From: Sulfitobacter sp.
Lineage (GTDB): Bacteria; Pseudomonadota; Alphaproteobacteria; Rhodobacterales; Rhodobacteraceae
Reading direction: 5' to 3'
Length of the DNA stretch: 12,802 nt
NCBI GenBank assembly: GCA_024636405.1
Contig: JAGXHC010000233.1
Location: forward strand, 1 to 12,802
The notes beneath the pieces were generated by a model. It was not told the DNA's origin and ran no database searches. It saw only the letters and a program-made list of their open reading frames with translations. Made by a program: the position numbers and the translations under genes. Of this stretch, positions 1 through 8,395 are shown piece by piece. The first letter of the stretch is position 1; each line of letters opens with the position of its first letter.

Positions 1-936
1 GCCAAGATCCTTCTTCACGCGGGATTTGACGCCCCACGGGATCGACAGCATCCAGTCCAGATAATTGCGCACAACTGTGGCTTCGGCGCTCATCGGGCTC
101 ATGGACTTGAGCTTTTTGAGTTCCGCGTCAGCCTTCTCACGGGCTTCCTTGCTCAGCTTGGTCTCGTTGATCCGCGCTTCCAGCTCGGCCACTTCGCCCT
201 TGCCGTCCTCGCCATCACCCAGCTCCTGCTGAATCGCCTTCATCTGTTCGTTCAGATAATATTCACGCTGGGTGCGTTCCATCTGGGATTTCACGCGGGT
301 CTTGATCTTTTTTTCGACCTGCAAAACGGACATCTCGCCTTGCATCAGGCCGTAAATCTTCTCAAGCCGCTCGCTAACGATCAGCGTTTCCAGCAGGTCC
401 TGCTTTTGCTCAACTTCAATACCAAGGTGCCCGGCCACAAGATCGGCCAGCCGCGCGGGTTCGGTGGATTCGCCCACCGCCGTCAACGCCTCTTCCGGCA
501 CGTTCTTCTTGACCTTGGCCTAGCGCTGGACTTCATCCGCTACGGACCGGACAAGTGCCTGCGTGGTGGTGGCGTCACCGGGCATTTCTGTCAGGTATTC
601 GGCCCGCGCCTCAAAGAAATTGTCGTTTTCAAGGTATTCCGTGATGCGCACCCGTGCCTGACCTTCGACCAGCACCTTGACGGTGCCATCGGGCAGCTTC
701 AGCAGTTGCAGCACATTGGCCAGCACGCCGGCCTTGAATATTCCGTCACTGGTCGGGTCATCGACACCGGGGTCGATCTGGCTCGACAGCAGGATCTGCT
801 TGTCGTCGGCCATGACTTCCTCAAGGGCCCGCACGGATTTGTCGCGACCCACGAAAAGCGGCACGATCATATGCGGGAATACGACGATATCGCGCAGCGG
901 CAATACCGGGTAAGATGCGTTCAGAGGCTCTAACAT
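1..936 (-). pseudogene. lon: lon, ATP-dependent protease La: N-terminal 312 codons, interrupted by an amber codon, 3' end outside the window
   Basis: Lon is the cytoplasmic AAA+ serine protease that degrades misfolded and regulatory proteins. The reading frame starts at the ATG at 934-936, which has an AAGGA-type Shine-Dalgarno sequence 7 bases upstream. The product opens with the LON substrate-binding domain (LPLRDIVVFPHM near residue 10, then LFVGRDKSVRALEEVM). Codon 139 (520-522) is TAG, where Lon proteins have the Tyr of a RYAKVKKN-like motif. The same frame continues open to the window edge for 173 more codons. It reads through the family-typical NERLE-like, QVEKKIKTRVKSQMER, QREYYLNEQMKAIQ and MSPMSAEATVVRNYLDWM segments and stops short of the Walker A loop. 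No frameshift is present, so one base change separates this from an intact gene. It is a real nonsense mutation, a sequencing error or a suppressed codon; the sequence cannot decide. Reinitiation downstream would give a protein without the N-domain. Confidence 0.88.
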
Positions 937-943
937 GCTCTTT

Positions 944-948
944 TCCTT
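944..948 (-). promoter_or_regulatory. ribosome binding site deciding the lon start
   Basis: On the minus strand AAGGA lies 7 bases before the ATG at 934-936. This supports that start over the in-frame ATG 16 codons further upstream (982-984), which would add a polar stretch unlike Lon N-termini. Confidence 0.6.
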
Positions 949-1013
949 ATTCTGGCAAGTCGGCGCTGGTCCCTGTTTAGGCAACCGTCGGCCGACTCCT
1001 GTTCTGGGTTAGG

Positions 1014-1042
1014 TATCTGTGCACCCTGCCCGCCTGTTTCAA
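1014..1042 (-). promoter_or_regulatory. possible lon promoter, heat-shock-like
   Basis: On the minus strand TTGAAA (1037-1042) is followed by a 17-base spacer and CAGATA (1014-1019). This would start transcription about 70 bases before the lon ATG. TTGAAA fits the -35 element of RpoH-type promoters, and lon is commonly heat-shock controlled, but the -10 match is weak. A second GATTGAAAC stretch on the same strand at 1210-1218 lacks a convincing partner. Confidence 0.3.
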
Positions 1043-1255
1043 TCCCCATCGATGCGGGGGGTTAGCCCATCATCGCGCGCGTCGGGGTCCGTTGCAACCG
1101 GGGTTTTGCGTAAAACAGGGGAAATTCACCGGCATTCCGGCACGCTTTGACGCAGCGACTGGTGCCTGGTCACGACAGGGTCACATGATTGTGCGGTTCA
1201 CTATAGCCGTGTTTCAATCGACACGGCACGCCGCCCCCATGCACGCGAATGGATC

Positions 1256-1283
1256 GCGGGGCGCCATGCACATGGCGCCCCGC
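1256..1283 (-). terminator. hairpin terminator after the ene-reductase gene
   Basis: A perfect 13-base inverted repeat (GCGGGGCGCCATG and its complement, 2 bases between; 12 paired if a 4-base loop is needed) starts 11 bases after the ene-reductase stop. It lacks a clear U tract on the minus strand, so termination may be inefficient or need other factors. Confidence 0.65.
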
Positions 1284-1294
1284 AGTACTGTGCC

Positions 1295-2392
1295 TCAGGC
1301 GGCTTTTTCTTCTGCAAGCGTCGGATAATCCGTATAGCCTTCGCGCCCGCCACCGTAATACGTCTTTTGATTGCCATCATTCAGCGGCGCATCCGCGACC
1401 AGTCGGCGCACCAGATCAGGGTTCGCGATAAAGGGGCGGCCAAAGGCGATCAGATCGGCCTTATCCTGGGCCACGGCGTCAATCGCCATTGCACGGTCGT
1501 AGCCGTTGTTGGCCATATAGGCGCCGTCAAAAAGCTTACGCAGCGCGGCGATGCTCTGGCCTTCTTCAAGCGTGCGCGATCCGCCGGTGGCGCCCTCAAC
1601 CATATGCAGGTAAGCCAGCCCGAATTTATTCAGACCCTTGACCACATAATCAAATGTCTCTTGCGGATTGTCGTCGCTGATGCCGTTGGCAGGCGAAAAT
1701 GGCGACAGGCGAAGACCCACACGGTCGCCGCCCCAAACGGTTGTGACGGCCTCGAGCACTTCCATCAACAGACGCGCGCGGTTCTGCACGCTGCCGCCAT
1801 AGGCATCGTCGCGCTTGTTGCTGCCGGTTTTCAGAAACTGGTCCAGCAAATAGCCATTTGCGCCATGCACCTCGACCCCGTCAAACCCGGCCTTCTTGGC
1901 CATCTGGGCGGCATGGGTGAAATCCGCAATCAGCCGCGGCATTTCTTCAAGATCCAGCGCGCGCGGCTCTGAGGTTTCCTCAAAGCCCTTTTCGGTAAAC
2001 GTCTTCACGCCCGCAGCAATGGCCGAAGGGGCTACCGGCTTGGCGCCATCTTGTTGCAAGGAAACATGGCTGATCCGCCCGACATGCCACAGTTGCACGA
2101 CAATTTTGCCGCCTTCTGCATGAACCGCATCTGTGACCTTCTTCCAGGCAGCGACCTGGCCTTCGGTATGAATACCGGGGGTCGCGATGTAGCCTTTGCC
2201 TTCGGGGCTGATCTGGGTGGCTTCGGTGATGATGATGCCGGCACCCGCACGCTGGCGGTAATAATCGACATGCATATCCGCGACTTCGCCGGTCACATTG
2301 TCAGCGCGGTTGCGGGTCAGCGGGGCCATCACAATGCGGTTCTTTGCAGAAATCGCGCCTGCGGTGAAGGGCGTGAAAAGGGCGTCAGCCAT
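1295..2392 (-). CDS. Old Yellow Enzyme family NAD(P)H:flavin oxidoreductase (ene-reductase, NemA-like), 365 aa
   Basis: This is a cytoplasmic FMN enzyme that reduces activated C=C bonds or nitro compounds with NAD(P)H. The N-terminus reads MADALFTPF. MAPLTRNRA at about residue 22 carries the Thr that contacts FMN. The catalytic HGANGYLLDQF segment holds His176, Asn179 and Tyr181 of the classical OYE active site, followed by RDDAYGGS. The C-terminus has AFGRPFIANPDLVRRL and GYTDYP, as in N-ethylmaleimide reductases. The 365-residue length fits classical OYEs. The chosen start at 2390-2392 has AAGGA 7 bases upstream; an extension of 14 codons is possible but has no matching ribosome site. The gene lies on the same strand as tgt but 112 bases away, with dyads between, so it is probably transcribed separately. 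The physiological substrate cannot be told; electrophile detoxification is the usual role. Confidence 0.93.
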   Translation of the reverse strand: MADALFTPFTAGAISAKNRIVMAPLTRNRADNVTGEVADMHVDYYRQRAGAGIIITEATQISPEGKGYIATPGIHTEGQVAAWKKVTDAVHAEGGKIVVQLWHVGRISHVSLQQDGAKPVAPSAIAAGVKTFTEKGFEETSEPRALDLEEMPRLIADFTHAAQMAKKAGFDGVEVHGANGYLLDQFLKTGSNKRDDAYGGSVQNRARLLMEVLEAVTTVWGGDRVGLRLSPFSPANGISDDNPQETFDYVVKGLNKFGLAYLHMVEGATGGSRTLEEGQSIAALRKLFDGAYMANNGYDRAMAIDAVAQDKADLIAFGRPFIANPDLVRRLVADAPLNDGNQKTYYGGGREGYTDYPTLAEEKAA

Positions 2393-2439
2393 AAGGTGTT
2401 CCTTTGCGTTATCTGTTGTCAGTTGCCTTGACACCTAAG

Positions 2440-2466
2440 GCTCCGCTGCAATGCAGCAAGGGGAGC
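2440..2466. promoter_or_regulatory. bulged inverted repeat upstream of the ene-reductase
   Basis: GCTCC-GCTGC-AAT-GCAGC-AAGG-GGAGC forms two nested inverted repeats separated by a 4-base bulge, 48 bases upstream of the ene-reductase start. It could be an operator for a dimeric repressor, as NemA-type genes often have, or a second hairpin ending tgt transcription. No T tract follows on the minus strand. Confidence 0.35.
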
Positions 2467-2476
2467 GATCGAGAAT

Positions 2477-2496
2477 TTTGCACGCGTGCGCGCAAA
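2477..2496 (-). terminator. possible tgt terminator hairpin
   Basis: On the minus strand, 8 bases after the tgt stop, TTTGC and GCAAA flank a largely self-complementary GC-rich centre. The hairpin is followed by ATTCTC rather than a run of T, so this is a weak call. Confidence 0.4.
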
Positions 2497-2504
2497 TCCC
2501 CGGC

Positions 2505-3632
2505 TTACAGCGGTTCAATATCGCCTTGCGCCCTGCCGGCATGGAACGCCGCCTGCCACTGGGTGAATGTGCCTGCCGCAATCGCGTCGCGCATCCCCTG
2601 CATCAGGTCTTGATAATACCGCAGGTTGTGCCACGTCAGCAGCATGGAACTGATGATTTCCTGGCTGCGAAACACATGATGCAGATAGGCGCGGGAGTAA
2701 TTTGAACAGGCCGGGCAGCCGCAGTTTTCATCCAGCGGTCGCGGATCGTCCATGTGGCGCGCGTTCTTGATGTTCACCACGCCGGTTCTTGTAAATACCT
2801 GCCCTGTGCGCCCGGACCGCGACGGCAGCACGCAATCCATCATGTCGATCCCGCGCGCCACGGCGCCCACGATATCGTCAGGCTTGCCCACGCCCATCAG
2901 ATACCGCGGCCTGTCCTGCGGCAGATGATCCGTCGCATGATCGAGACAGGCAAACATCGCCTCCTGCCCCTCGCCCACGGCCAGACCGCCCACCGCATAG
3001 CCGTCAAATCCGATTGCCTTGAGCGCGGTCGCGCTTTGCTCGCGCAGGTCGCGCTCAAGCCCGCCCTGCTGAATGCCGAACAGCGCATGACCGGGCCGGT
3101 CGCCAAAGGCATCGCGGCTGCGCTGTGCCCACCGCATGGACATCTGCATGCTTTGCACGATGCGGTCGCGGTCAGCGGGCAAGGCGGGACATTCGTCGAA
3201 ACACATCACGATATCGCTGCCCAGCAGCGCCTGGATCTGCATTGACCGCTCCGGGGTAATCTCGTGTTTGGACCCATCAATATGGCTTTTGAAGGTCACA
3301 CCCCGTTCTGTCAGTTTGCGCAGACCGGCAAGGCTCATCACCTGAAATCCGCCGCTGTCGGTCAGGATCGGTTTGTCCCAGTTCATGAACTTGTGCAGCC
3401 CGCCCAGTGCGGCCACCCGCTCTGCCGTGGGGCGCAGCATCAGATGATAGGTGTTGCCCAACAAGACATCGGCCCCGGTGGCGGCGACGCTTTCGGGCAT
3501 CATCGCCTTGACGGTGGCGGCGGTGCCCACGGGCATGAAGGCGGGCGTGCGGATGTTGCCGCGCGCGGTGGTGATCACACCGCACCGCGCCGCACCGTCA
3601 CGGGCCTGAAGATCGAAGGAAAATAATGTCAT
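2505..3632 (-). CDS. tgt: tRNA-guanine transglycosylase (queuine tRNA-ribosyltransferase), 375 aa
   Basis: Tgt exchanges the wobble guanine (G34) of GUN-anticodon tRNAs for preQ1, a step of queuosine synthesis. The TIM-barrel motifs are in order: [30 protein letters not shown] with Asp92 (general acid/base), [15 protein letters not shown], and [15 protein letters not shown] with Asp266 as the nucleophile. The zinc site is complete: CGCPAC gives Cys304, Cys306 and Cys309, and LLTWHNL gives His335. The length of 375 residues equals the bacterial norm. The ATG at 3630-3632 is preferred because the protein then begins [13 protein letters not shown], as in relatives. An in-frame start 36 codons upstream would add an arginine-rich tail and run into the divergent neighbour's leader. 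No Shine-Dalgarno sequence precedes this ATG; the promoter feature just upstream suggests a leaderless message. Confidence 0.96.
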   Translation of the reverse strand: MTLFSFDLQARDGAARCGVITTARGNIRTPAFMPVGTAATVKAMMPESVAATGADVLLGNTYHLMLRPTAERVAALGGLHKFMNWDKPILTDSGGFQVMSLAGLRKLTERGVTFKSHIDGSKHEITPERSMQIQALLGSDIVMCFDECPALPADRDRIVQSMQMSMRWAQRSRDAFGDRPGHALFGIQQGGLERDLREQSATALKAIGFDGYAVGGLAVGEGQEAMFACLDHATDHLPQDRPRYLMGVGKPDDIVGAVARGIDMMDCVLPSRSGRTGQVFTRTGVVNIKNARHMDDPRPLDENCGCPACSNYSRAYLHHVFRSQEIISSMLLTWHNLRYYQDLMQGMRDAIAAGTFTQWQAAFHAGRAQGDIEPL

Positions 3633-3638
3633 GCGCGC

Positions 3639-3667
3639 GCTATAGGCGCTTGGACCGCAGCGCGCAA
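3639..3667 (-). promoter_or_regulatory. tgt promoter predicted to give a leaderless mRNA
   Basis: On the minus strand TTGCGC (3662-3667), a 17-base spacer and TATAGC (3639-3644) form a sigma-70-like pair. Only GCGCGC separates the -10 hexamer from the tgt ATG, so the expected start of transcription falls on or beside the A of the ATG. The absence of any Shine-Dalgarno sequence agrees with this. Confidence 0.42.
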
Positions 3668-3738
3668 TCCACCGGCGGTTCCCTTGGCGGCGCAATGTGC
3701 TATGTCGCGCATCACCTGACAGTGCCGGAGCCTGCTGC

Positions 3739-5391
3739 ATGACCCGATTACTACATCTGTGTGTCTGTGCCCTGGTGGCTGCAATCAGCCTGACACCGGA
3801 CGCGCGGGCGCAGGAACTCTATTTCGAAGTCGCACCGCTTAACCCCGGATTGCCCGCCCCGCCGACCGATCTGGACCGTGCCACGCCGGTCAGCACGATG
3901 GACAGCTTTCTTGACCTTGCCGAGGCAGGTCGGTTCAACGAGGCGGCGCATTTGCTTGATCTGACCAACCTGCCGCAGCAGAACCAGCGCACGAACGCGG
4001 CGGAGATCGCAAGACAGCTTTTCGTGCTGATGGACCGCAAGGTGGTGGTGCCGTGGGATTCGCTGTCCGATCGCCCTGATGGCTGGCTAACCGGATCCTC
4101 AGAGCGCGACACCACGGGCCGCGTGCGCCGGTCGATCATCATCGACTGGCTGGAACTGGACCGCCATGATGTGGCGCTGCGGCTGAACCGGATAAAGCCC
4201 GAAGATGGCCCGCCGGTCTGGGTCTTTGCGCGCGAAAGCGTCAACAATATCCCGCGGCTTTACGACCTTTACGGGCCGACCCGGCTTGAGCAGTCCTTGC
4301 CGGACTGGGCGCGCAAGAAATCAATCCTGAGCATGTATGTCTGGGAACTGATTTTCGTTCCGATGATGATCCTGGTCGCCGCGGTGCTGGGATGGCTGAC
4401 CTACCGGGCCGTTACAATTTTTGGCCGCAAGATGAATACCGCGCTAAGCCATGCAGTGGTGCGCGCCCTGCGTTGGCCTGCGACCATCGCGGTGACCACG
4501 GGCGTTGTGGGCTTTGCCACCACCGAAGTGCTGGTGGTGTCAGGGCTGATTGACAGCATCATCAGCCCGGCCATCGTTATCGGTTTTGTCACCGCGACCA
4601 CGCTGGCCGTGATCTTTGTCATCGACGAGATTTTTGACCGCGTCAGTCTGAACAATCCCAACGATCTGGCCGATCCGGGCAATGCCCATATGCGAAGCAT
4701 GGCCACCATGATCTCTGCCGCGCGCAAGGGCGTCATTGTGATCGCGATGCTGGTGGCCGCAGGCATTGTGCTGACCTCCGCCAATGCGTTTCAGTCGATT
4801 GGCCTGTCGTTGCTGGCCTCTGCCGGGGCGCTGACCCTGATCCTTGGTTTTGCCGCGCGCGAGGTGTTGGGCAATATTCTGGCCTCGGTGCAGATCGCGC
4901 TGAACCGGTCGGCGCGGATCGGTGATCTGCTGATCTTCGAGGGGCATTTCTGCACCGTTGAAAAGATCCATTTTACCTATGTTCAACTGCTGATCTGGAA
5001 CGGCAACCGCTTTATCGTGCCGGTCAGCTATTTTGTGAAAGACGCCTTTGAAAACTGGTCGATAGAGGACACCAAGATGATCCGCCCCATTGAGCTGACA
5101 CTGGCGCAGGGTGCTGATGTGGACGCATTGCGCAAGGTGTTTCTTGAGGCCGTCGAACATGAAGACGGCGAAGACACCGGCCCGCTGGAGGAAGCGCGCG
5201 TTCATGTCACGGGCCAGGACGTCTTTGGTCAGCAGGTGCGTTTCGATCTGCCCACGCCGAACCCCAGCACCGGCTGGGACATGCAATGCAAAATGCGCGA
5301 ACGCCTGATCAGCGCGGCCCAGAAGCTGGAGGCCAGAACCGACGTGCGGATGTTACCCACCGATCCACCGCGCGACGTTCCCGAAACCTGA
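3739..5391 (+). CDS. MscS-family mechanosensitive ion channel with signal peptide and large periplasmic domain, 550 aa
   Basis: This is an inner-membrane channel expected to open under membrane tension, for example in osmotic downshock. A signal peptide ([17 protein letters not shown], likely cleaved after ARA at residue 24) is followed by about 165 periplasmic residues without a recognised fold. Five hydrophobic segments follow, at about 188-212, 225-250, 255-279, 300-321 and 324-358. The last one, with [22 protein letters not shown], is the Gly/Ala-patterned pore helix of MscS, followed by the beta domain ([22 protein letters not shown]) and an alpha/beta C-terminal part. GGAG lies 8 bases before the ATG at 3739; an upstream in-frame ATG at 3697 would destroy the signal peptide. 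The gene is divergent from tgt, with 106 bases between starts. Which MscS subfamily it belongs to, and its gating, cannot be told. Confidence 0.88.
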   Translation: MTRLLHLCVCALVAAISLTPDARAQELYFEVAPLNPGLPAPPTDLDRATPVSTMDSFLDLAEAGRFNEAAHLLDLTNLPQQNQRTNAAEIARQLFVLMDRKVVVPWDSLSDRPDGWLTGSSERDTTGRVRRSIIIDWLELDRHDVALRLNRIKPEDGPPVWVFARESVNNIPRLYDLYGPTRLEQSLPDWARKKSILSMYVWELIFVPMMILVAAVLGWLTYRAVTIFGRKMNTALSHAVVRALRWPATIAVTTGVVGFATTEVLVVSGLIDSIISPAIVIGFVTATTLAVIFVIDEIFDRVSLNNPNDLADPGNAHMRSMATMISAARKGVIVIAMLVAAGIVLTSANAFQSIGLSLLASAGALTLILGFAAREVLGNILASVQIALNRSARIGDLLIFEGHFCTVEKIHFTYVQLLIWNGNRFIVPVSYFVKDAFENWSIEDTKMIRPIELTLAQGADVDALRKVFLEAVEHEDGEDTGPLEEARVHVTGQDVFGQQVRFDLPTPNPSTGWDMQCKMRERLISAAQKLEARTDVRMLPTDPPRDVPET

Positions 5392-5458
5392 TGCAGCTTG
5401 CGTTATCGTGCTTCTGCCGCCAGAAATGCAGGAACGGACCAACCAGGGGATTGCGGGC

Positions 5459-6352
5459 ATGGACATCGAACAATTTCTGCTGGATCTGATGCAAAACAAC
5501 CTTGTTTACCTGTTGCTGGCGCTGCTGGTGATCATCCTGGTGTTCAAATCCGTAAAAATCGTGCCGCAATCTGAGCAGCATGTCATTGAGCGCTTCGGCC
5601 GTCTGCGCGCCGTGCTGGGGCCGGGCATCAACATGATCGTGCCCTTCATTGACCGCATCGCCCACAAAATCTCCATTCTTGAACGGCAGTTGCCCACCGC
5701 CAGCCAGGACGCGATCACCCGCGACAACGTGCTGGTGCAGGTCGATACGTCGGTCTTTTACCGCATCATCGAGCCGGAAAAGACGGTGTACCGCATCCGC
5801 GATGTGGATTCCGCCATTTCCACCACCGCTGCAGGCATCGTGCGCGCCGAGATCGGCAAGATGGATCTGGACGAGGTGCAGGCCAACCGGTCATCCCTGA
5901 TCACCACGATCAAGGCCAACGTCGAGGATTCCGTGCAAAACTGGGGCATCGAAGTCACGCGGGCCGAGATCCTGGATGTGAACCTTGATGCCGCCACCCG
6001 CGCCGCGATGATGCAGCAACTGAATGCCGAACGGGCCAGACGCGCGCAGGTAACAGAGGCCGAGGGCAAGAAACGCGCCGTGGAATTGGGCGCCGACGCA
6101 GAGCTTTACGCATCCGAGCAGACCGCAAAGGCGCGCCGCGTTCTGGCTGATGCCGAAGCCTATGCAACGCAGGTTGTCGCGAAAGCAATCAACGAAAATG
6201 GGCTGGAAGCAGCACAATACCAGATCGCGCTCAAGCAGGTGGAAGCGGTCAGCGTCATGTCTGCGGGTGCCGGCAACCAGACCATCGTGGTGCCTGCACA
6301 GGTGCTGGAGGCATTCAAGGACGCCTTTGGCTTGCTCAAGGGGCGCGGCTGA
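5459..6352 (+). CDS. QmcA-like SPFH/stomatin-family membrane protein, 297 aa
   Basis: SPFH proteins of this type form large membrane-bound assemblies that organise membrane domains and assist membrane proteolysis. Residues about 13-31 are a single N-terminal membrane anchor (NNLVYLLLALLVIILVF). The SPFH/band-7 domain follows: VPQSEQHVIERFGR, GPGINMIVPFIDRI, DAITRDNVLVQVDTSVFYRI, and EIGKMDLDEV. Residues about 178-250 are an Ala/Glu/Arg-rich coiled coil (AERARRAQVTEAEGKKRA). The start at 5459 has AGGGGA 8 bases upstream; an in-frame ATG at 5426 is possible but would add a polar tail before the anchor. The stop overlaps the start of the next gene as TGATG, so the pair is translationally coupled, matching the known qmcA-ybbJ (SPFH-NfeD) partnership. 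It lies 67 bases after the MscS-type gene and may share its transcript. Confidence 0.92.
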   Translation: MDIEQFLLDLMQNNLVYLLLALLVIILVFKSVKIVPQSEQHVIERFGRLRAVLGPGINMIVPFIDRIAHKISILERQLPTASQDAITRDNVLVQVDTSVFYRIIEPEKTVYRIRDVDSAISTTAAGIVRAEIGKMDLDEVQANRSSLITTIKANVEDSVQNWGIEVTRAEILDVNLDAATRAAMMQQLNAERARRAQVTEAEGKKRAVELGADAELYASEQTAKARRVLADAEAYATQVVAKAINENGLEAAQYQIALKQVEAVSVMSAGAGNQTIVVPAQVLEAFKDAFGLLKGRG

Positions 6353-6627
6353 TGGCAGGGCTGGTGACGCTGTGGTGGGTCTGGATCTGCGCGGCACTGG
6401 TGCTGGGTGTGATTGAGCTGCTGGTGCCGGGGTCGATCTTTCTGGGTTTCGCTTTGGGAGCGATGGCCATGGCGGTGGTCGTCTTTGTGCTGCCAATCTC
6501 CAACATCCCTGCCCTGCTGGCGCTTTTCGCGCTGCTGTCATTGATCGCGTGGATACTGCTGAAACTGGTGTTCCGCCGCCAGTCCAGCGGCATGCGCATC
6601 GTCAAGCGTGACATAAACGAGAATTAA
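6352..6627 (+). CDS. NfeD-like short membrane protein, partner of the SPFH protein, 91 aa
   Basis: NfeD proteins are the membrane partners of SPFH proteins. This one has three to four closely packed hydrophobic stretches, including WVWICAALVLGVIELLVPG, LGFALGAMAMAVVVFVLP and IPALLALFALLSLIAWILL. The ELLVPGSIFLGFALGA stretch is typical of the family. It ends 17 residues after the last helix with MRIVKRDINEN, so the C-terminal OB-fold domain found in E. coli YbbJ (about 150 aa) is missing. The 300 bases downstream show no continuation in any frame. The ATG overlaps the stop of the SPFH gene. Short forms may be normal in this lineage; that could not be checked here. Confidence 0.82.
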   Translation: MAGLVTLWWVWICAALVLGVIELLVPGSIFLGFALGAMAMAVVVFVLPISNIPALLALFALLSLIAWILLKLVFRRQSSGMRIVKRDINEN

Positions 6628-6691
6628 GATTGCAAGATTGTGGGGCTGCGCGGGAGAAGTGTTCTGGGACGGCATAGGCAGATGTGCGAGC

Positions 6692-6712
6692 CACACAATC
6701 AATATTGTCGTG
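6692..6712 (+). terminator. possible terminator hairpin after the SPFH-NfeD pair
   Basis: CACACAAT, loop CAAT, then ATTGT-C-GTG pair with one bulged base, 64 bases after the NfeD stop. No T tract follows, so termination is uncertain; it could also be a protein-binding dyad. Confidence 0.3.
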
Positions 6713-6877
6713 TACCGCGTCGAAAATAGTTGCGCTGTCGTGCGGACAGGCTGGCCTTCGTTCAAAACCTCTATGCGCCGCCGCCCGTAGATCAGGCCGC
6801 CGTTTGCGACACCACCTTTGACAGCAGTCCGTACCGCGTTGCCCGCAAAACCCCGTTCTCAACAGCCCACGCGCTGC

Positions 6878-6906
6878 TTGAGGTTGTCGTGTGGCCCTGC
6901 TAGGAG
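6878..6906 (+). promoter_or_regulatory. weak promoter candidate for rimB-rimK
   Basis: TTGAGG, a 17-base spacer and TAGGAG lie 29 bases before the start codon. Only the -35 element is a good match. Confidence 0.25.
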
Positions 6907-6934
6907 CCGTCTTCACTTTGTTTGGAGTAAATGG

Positions 6935-8317
6935 ATGGAAAAGCTGACGTTCGGCTGGGAAGAATGGATCGCACTTCCGGATCTTGGTGTGCCTGCCATC
7001 AAGGTCAAGGTCGACACCGGCGCGCGCACCTCGGCGCTGCATGCCCATGATATCGAAGTTTTCGGCCCCGCCTCCAAACCAAAGGTGCGCTTTAATGTGC
7101 ATCCTATCGCGGGGCGTGATGACATCTCCATAACCTGCTCTGCCCCCATCGTGGACCGCCGCGAGGTGACCTCCTCCAACGGAGAGTCAGAGCACCGCTT
7201 TGTGATCACCACCACGATGGAGGTCGGCGGCCAAAGCTGGCCGATCGACGTGACCCTGACGAACCGCGCCAACCTGACCAGCCGCATGTTGCTGGGCCGA
7301 CAGGCGCTGAGCGATCACATCACCATCACCGCCACAGAAAGACGCCTGCAGCCGGATCTGAGCTATGACGTCTATCACACCGCGGCCGTGCGCAAGACTG
7401 CGCCGGGCCGCGCCCTGCGCATCGCGGTGATGAGCCGCGAGGACAATTATTCAACCCGCCGTCTGGTCGAGGTCGGAGAGGCGCGCGGCCATACCGTCGA
7501 GGTGATCGACACCACCCGGTGCTACATGGCGATCAACTCGATGGCGCCAGAAGTGCATTACGATGGCAAGCGCCTGCCGCGCTATGACGCGGTGATCCCG
7601 CGCATCGGCGCGTCGGTGACGCCCTACGGCACGGCAGTGATCCGGCAGTTCGAATCCATCGGCACCTACTGCGTCAACGGCAGCGCGGGCATCACCGCGA
7701 GCCGCGACAAGCTTCACGCGCATCAGGTGCTGGCGTCCAAGCGGATCGGCATGCCCACGACCGCCTTCGCCGCCTCGCCCAAGGACACATCCAATCTGAT
7801 GGCGCTGGTTGGCACCGCGCCGCTGATCGTGAAATTGCTGGAATCGACCCAAGGCAAGGGCGTTGTTCTGGCCGAAACCAAAAAGGCCGCCGAATCCGTC
7901 ATCGATGCCTTTCGCGGTCTAAAGGCAAACTTTCTGGTGCAGGATTTCGTCAAGGAAGCCTCGGGCGAGGATATCCGCTGTCTGGTGATCGCAGGCAAGG
8001 TGGTTGCCGCGATGAAACGCACCGGCGCAGAGGGTGATTTCCGCTCTAACCTGCACCGGGGTGGGTCGGCCGAAGTGGTGCGTATTTCCAAGCTGGAACG
8101 TGACACCGCGGTGCGCGCGGCACGGGCCTTTGGGCTTGGCATGTCAGGCGTTGATCTGCTGCGGTCCGATACGGGCCCCAAGGTGCTCGAGGTCAATTCC
8201 TCACCCGGATTTGAGGGCATCGAAAAGGCCACCGGCAAAGACATCGTCGGCAAGCTTTATGACGAGATTGAGACGCGGGTGCGCCCCAAACCCGCGCGGC
8301 GCCGCAAGTCTGCCTGA
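6935..8317 (+). CDS. rimK: RimB-RimK fusion: retropepsin-like domain joined to an ATP-grasp alpha-L-glutamate ligase, 460 aa
   Basis: RimK adds glutamates to the C-terminus of ribosomal protein S6. In pseudomonads a separate retropepsin-like protein, RimB, works with it. Here residues 1 to about 140 are a RimB-type domain (once called ATP-dependent zinc protease), with [14 protein letters not shown] carrying the DTGA signature at 27-30 and MLLGRQAL at about 118-125. From about residue 159 the RimK domain runs with [70 protein letters not shown] and the metal-binding EVNSSPG at 419-425. The tail [11 protein letters not shown] is basic. GGAG lies 7 bases before the ATG at 6935. Each half is complete, so the fusion looks functional rather than a frame error. 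It stands alone, 307 bases after NfeD and 78 bases before the next gene. Confidence 0.93.
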   Translation: MEKLTFGWEEWIALPDLGVPAIKVKVDTGARTSALHAHDIEVFGPASKPKVRFNVHPIAGRDDISITCSAPIVDRREVTSSNGESEHRFVITTTMEVGGQSWPIDVTLTNRANLTSRMLLGRQALSDHITITATERRLQPDLSYDVYHTAAVRKTAPGRALRIAVMSREDNYSTRRLVEVGEARGHTVEVIDTTRCYMAINSMAPEVHYDGKRLPRYDAVIPRIGASVTPYGTAVIRQFESIGTYCVNGSAGITASRDKLHAHQVLASKRIGMPTTAFAASPKDTSNLMALVGTAPLIVKLLESTQGKGVVLAETKKAAESVIDAFRGLKANFLVQDFVKEASGEDIRCLVIAGKVVAAMKRTGAEGDFRSNLHRGGSAEVVRISKLERDTAVRAARAFGLGMSGVDLLRSDTGPKVLEVNSSPGFEGIEKATGKDIVGKLYDEIETRVRPKPARRRKSA

Positions 8318-8331
8318 GACCTACAGAACGC

Positions 8332-8359
8332 TTGTCAGATTCACGGGACCAGTTACTGT
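8332..8359 (+). promoter_or_regulatory. possible promoter of the exported FAH-family gene
   Basis: TTGTCA (8332-8337) and TACTGT (8354-8359) are separated by 16 bases and lie in the gap after rimB-rimK. Transcription would start about 30 bases before the ATG. Confidence 0.3.
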
Positions 8360-8395
8360 TGGTGCCACGCTACCCCCCCTGCAGGAGTTTCCCCG

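Larger units (their letters stand above)
937..1294. other. 358-base intergenic region between lon and the ene-reductase
   Basis: No convincing gene was found here. It holds the lon Shine-Dalgarno sequence and possible promoter, and the terminator hairpin of the ene-reductase at 1256-1283. It also holds two small dyads of unknown meaning: GTTGCAAC near 1091-1098, and GTTTT-GCGT-AAAAC at 1103-1116. The ORFs that can be drawn through it have no family character. Confidence 0.5.
6628..6934. other. 307-base stretch without a recognisable gene
   Basis: No protein family character is visible in any frame. A hairpin lies at 6692-6712, a perfect but partnerless TTGACA at 6818-6823, and a weak promoter candidate before the rimB-rimK start at 6878-6906. 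The ORF upstream of 6935 in the rimK frame is an Arg/Pro-rich extension without a start of its own. Confidence 0.5.

Noticed and set aside
340..933. 197-codon plus-strand ORF over lon
   Set aside because: Antisense to the Lon N-domain, whose sequence is unmistakable even across the amber codon.
1091..1116. GTTGCAAC palindrome and GTTTT-GCGT-AAAAC dyad as an operator or attachment site
   Set aside because: Both are too short and isolated to support a function without comparative data.
4540..5286. 248-codon minus-strand ORF
   Set aside because: Antisense to the MscS-type channel, whose membrane and beta-domain motifs are clear in the plus frame.
6818..6823. Perfect TTGACA as a rimB-rimK promoter
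   Set aside because: No acceptable -10 hexamer lies 16-18 bases downstream.
6602..7102. 166-codon minus-strand ORF that partly fills the gap before rimB-rimK
   Set aside because: No recognisable domain, no ribosome site noted, and half of it lies opposite the RimB domain.
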